A DNA stretch of 14,600 nucleotides from Oscillibacter sp. Its GTDB lineage: Bacteria; Bacillota; Clostridia; Oscillospirales; Oscillospiraceae. Below, piece by piece: positions 13,508 through 14,600 of this stretch. Made by a program: the position numbers and the translations under genes. The notes below the pieces were generated by a model, which saw nothing but the letters and a program-made list of their open reading frames with translations, searched no databases and was not told where the DNA came from. The stretch's first letter is position 1, and each line of letters begins with the position of its first letter. The stretch spans positions 26,056 through 40,655 of the forward strand of contig DNFA01000088.1 of assembly GCA_003487665.1 (NCBI GenBank). Reading direction: 5' to 3'.

Positions 13508-13536
13508 TTGCGCCGGAGCGGATGACGTGATATAAT
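13508..13536 (+). promoter_or_regulatory. Promoter of the exonuclease-domain gene
   Basis: TTGCGC (13508-13513) and a perfect TATAAT (13531-13536) are separated by 17 bases. The gene starts 40 bases downstream at a GTG. It is divergent from the dockerin/cohesin promoter, with about 104 bases between the two -35 boxes and nothing else recognised there. Confidence 0.72.
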
Positions 13537-13576
13537 AAAAGATAAGTCGAATTTTGCGCGGAGAAGGTGAGACGGC

Positions 13577-14533
13577 GTGATCGTATTGGATCTGGAATGG
13601 AACCAGCCCTTTGGCGGGCGGCGGATGGAGGAGATCATCCAGATCGGCGCGGTGCGGCTGGCGGAGCCGGGCGGCGCGGTGCAGGACTGGTTCAATATGC
13701 ACATCCGGCCGTCCATCTACCCCAAGCTGTCGCCGGTGGCGAGAAAGCTGCCGGAGTCGGTGCAGGCGCTGACGGCGGAGCTGGACTTCCCGGCGGCGTA
13801 TCAGGCGTTTCTGGACTGGTGCGGGGATGACACCCTGTGGGCGGAATGGGGCGCACAGGATCACGGCGTGCTGGCGGCCAACGCCGCCTATTGGCGGATG
13901 CCGGAGCCGCCGGTGACGGCCTGCGTGGATCTGCAGGCCGCCTTTGGCCGGACGCTGGGCATCGGCATCGGACGGCGGGTGGCGCTGGAGCAGGCGGCGG
14001 AATACTGCGGCATCCCGCTGATCTACGAGTTCCACAACGCGCTGTATGACGCGCTGTACGCGGCGCTGGTCAGCGCATGGCTGACGAAGGACGCACTGGC
14101 GGCGTCCGTACCGCCGCCCTCCACCGGCAAGCCCCGCCGCAGGCGGAGCATCCGATTCTCCCCGGTGGAATATCCCCGGCAGCCCCGGCAGAAGGTGGGC
14201 GTGTTCCCGGAGCGGGAGCAGGTGCTCAACAGCCGGCAGGCGCGGCTGGTGCCCTGTCCTCTGTGCCGCACACCGGGCGCGGTGGAATCGTGGTACCCGC
14301 AGGGAGACGTGTTTTACGGGACGTTCCGGTGCCAGGAGCACGGGCGGTTCCCGGTACGGATGTCGGTAACGCGGCAGAAAGGCGGCTGGCAGGGGCGGCG
14401 GGTGGTACCCACCCTGACGGAGCCGGAGCGGGCGGCCTTTGCCGCGGCGCACCAGCATGAGCCGTTCCAGTGCCGCCGGGAAAAGGCAAAGCGCCGGAAG
14501 CGGCATCGGAAAAAAGGAAAAGGGACAGAGTAA
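13577..14533 (+). CDS. DEDDh-type 3'-5' exonuclease-domain protein with Cys/His C-terminal module
   Basis: This 318-residue cytoplasmic protein has an N-terminal RNase T/DnaQ-like exonuclease domain (about 1-170). All five active-site positions of the DEDDh type can be placed: D5 and E7 in LDLEWNQ, D95 in WGAQDHGVL, and H153 and D158 in HNALYDAL. Such domains bind two metal ions and remove nucleotides from the 3' end of DNA or RNA; the natural substrate is not evident. A Pro/Arg-rich linker (178-205) leads to a small module with CPLC (C227, C230) and CQEH (C252, H255) that could bind zinc, and then a highly basic tail (303-316) that may contact nucleic acid. It starts at GTG with AGAAGGTGA ahead; the methionine at residue 17 is too late, since it would remove D5 and E7. 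It is KapD-like in its N-terminal half; the zinc module is less common. Confidence 0.8.
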   Translation: MIVLDLEWNQPFGGRRMEEIIQIGAVRLAEPGGAVQDWFNMHIRPSIYPKLSPVARKLPESVQALTAELDFPAAYQAFLDWCGDDTLWAEWGAQDHGVLAANAAYWRMPEPPVTACVDLQAAFGRTLGIGIGRRVALEQAAEYCGIPLIYEFHNALYDALYAALVSAWLTKDALAASVPPPSTGKPRRRRSIRFSPVEYPRQPRQKVGVFPEREQVLNSRQARLVPCPLCRTPGAVESWYPQGDVFYGTFRCQEHGRFPVRMSVTRQKGGWQGRRVVPTLTEPERAAFAAAHQHEPFQCRREKAKRRKRHRKKGKGTE

Positions 14534-14552
14534 GCCGGGCGAAAGGCCGCCT

Positions 14553-14584
14553 GACACAAGAAAACACACGGTTTTGCCTGTGTC
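14553..14584 (+). terminator. Imperfect hairpin after the exonuclease gene
   Basis: GACACA (14553-14558) pairs with TGTGTC (14579-14584), and inside AAAAC (14561-14565) pairs with GTTTT (14571-14575) around a five-base loop, with small unpaired bulges between. It lies 20 bases past the stop codon. No T-tract follows, so a termination role is uncertain. Confidence 0.35.
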
Positions 14585-14600
14585 TATCCGGCTGAAATCG

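Noticed and set aside
12992..14569. Minus-strand open frame of about 525 codons across the exonuclease gene and the promoter region
   Set aside because: It covers a gene with all DEDDh active-site residues on the other strand, crosses two promoters and overlaps the signal-peptide gene in another frame. The product is low-complexity Arg/Pro/His-rich.

Overview
The window looks like chromosomal DNA from a GC-rich anaerobic Bacillota of the class Clostridia, most likely an Oscillospiraceae/Ruminococcaceae-type gut bacterium. The clues are strong AGGAGG-type ribosome binding sites, a SipW/TasA-type surface-fibre locus, a sortase-like PPKTG anchor, cohesin and dockerin modules, QueH in place of other epoxyqueuosine reductases, and short hairpin-rich intergenic repeats. 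The species assignment is inference. I saw no rRNA, tRNA, CRISPR array or transposase.

Layout. (1) 24-1720, minus strand: an AbrB-family regulator, an ABC ATPase and an ABC-2 permease form one tightly overlapping operon. It is read from a near-consensus promoter with a tandem 9-bp repeat at the presumed start of transcription. (2) 1873-5289, plus strand: a four-gene surface-fibre operon with a membrane and sortase-motif protein, a TasA/CalY-like protein, a SipW-type signal peptidase with an unusual coiled-coil tail, and a second SipW-type secreted protein with a repetitive Thr/Gly/Ser/Asp tail. It ends in a strong hairpin. (3) 5303-7418: a 74-residue gene of unknown function (minus) faces an FrhB/FdhB-like iron-sulfur flavoprotein gene (plus). 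The latter overlaps queH (queuosine synthesis). A perfect 7-bp palindrome lies between the divergent promoters. (4) 7419-7723: a repeat-rich spacer with two REP-like hairpin units, a ~150-bp imperfect inverted-repeat element, and a terminator shared by the converging transcripts. (5) 7742-13403, minus strand: a two-gene secreted-protein operon. The first gene would encode about 1,340 residues (signal peptide, RCC1-like repeats, Ig/FN3-like modules, dockerin), but as given it is split by a frameshift near 12680. The second encodes a three-cohesin protein with a degenerate dockerin-like end. (6) 13508-14584, plus strand: a DEDDh 3'-5' exonuclease-domain protein with a Cys/His C-terminal module.

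How the parts may work together. Regions 2 and 5 are both devoted to building the cell surface. In region 2 the dedicated peptidase probably processes the secreted proteins encoded beside it, and the PPKTG protein may tether the product to the wall. In region 5 a dockerin-bearing sensor or adhesin-like protein and a cohesin-bearing scaffold are made from one transcript with no enzyme nearby, suggesting a non-catalytic cohesin-dockerin surface complex. The observations most worth checking are the frameshift that separates the signal peptide from the RCC1/dockerin protein, the enzyme-free cohesin-dockerin pair, and the SipW operon with its modified peptidase.
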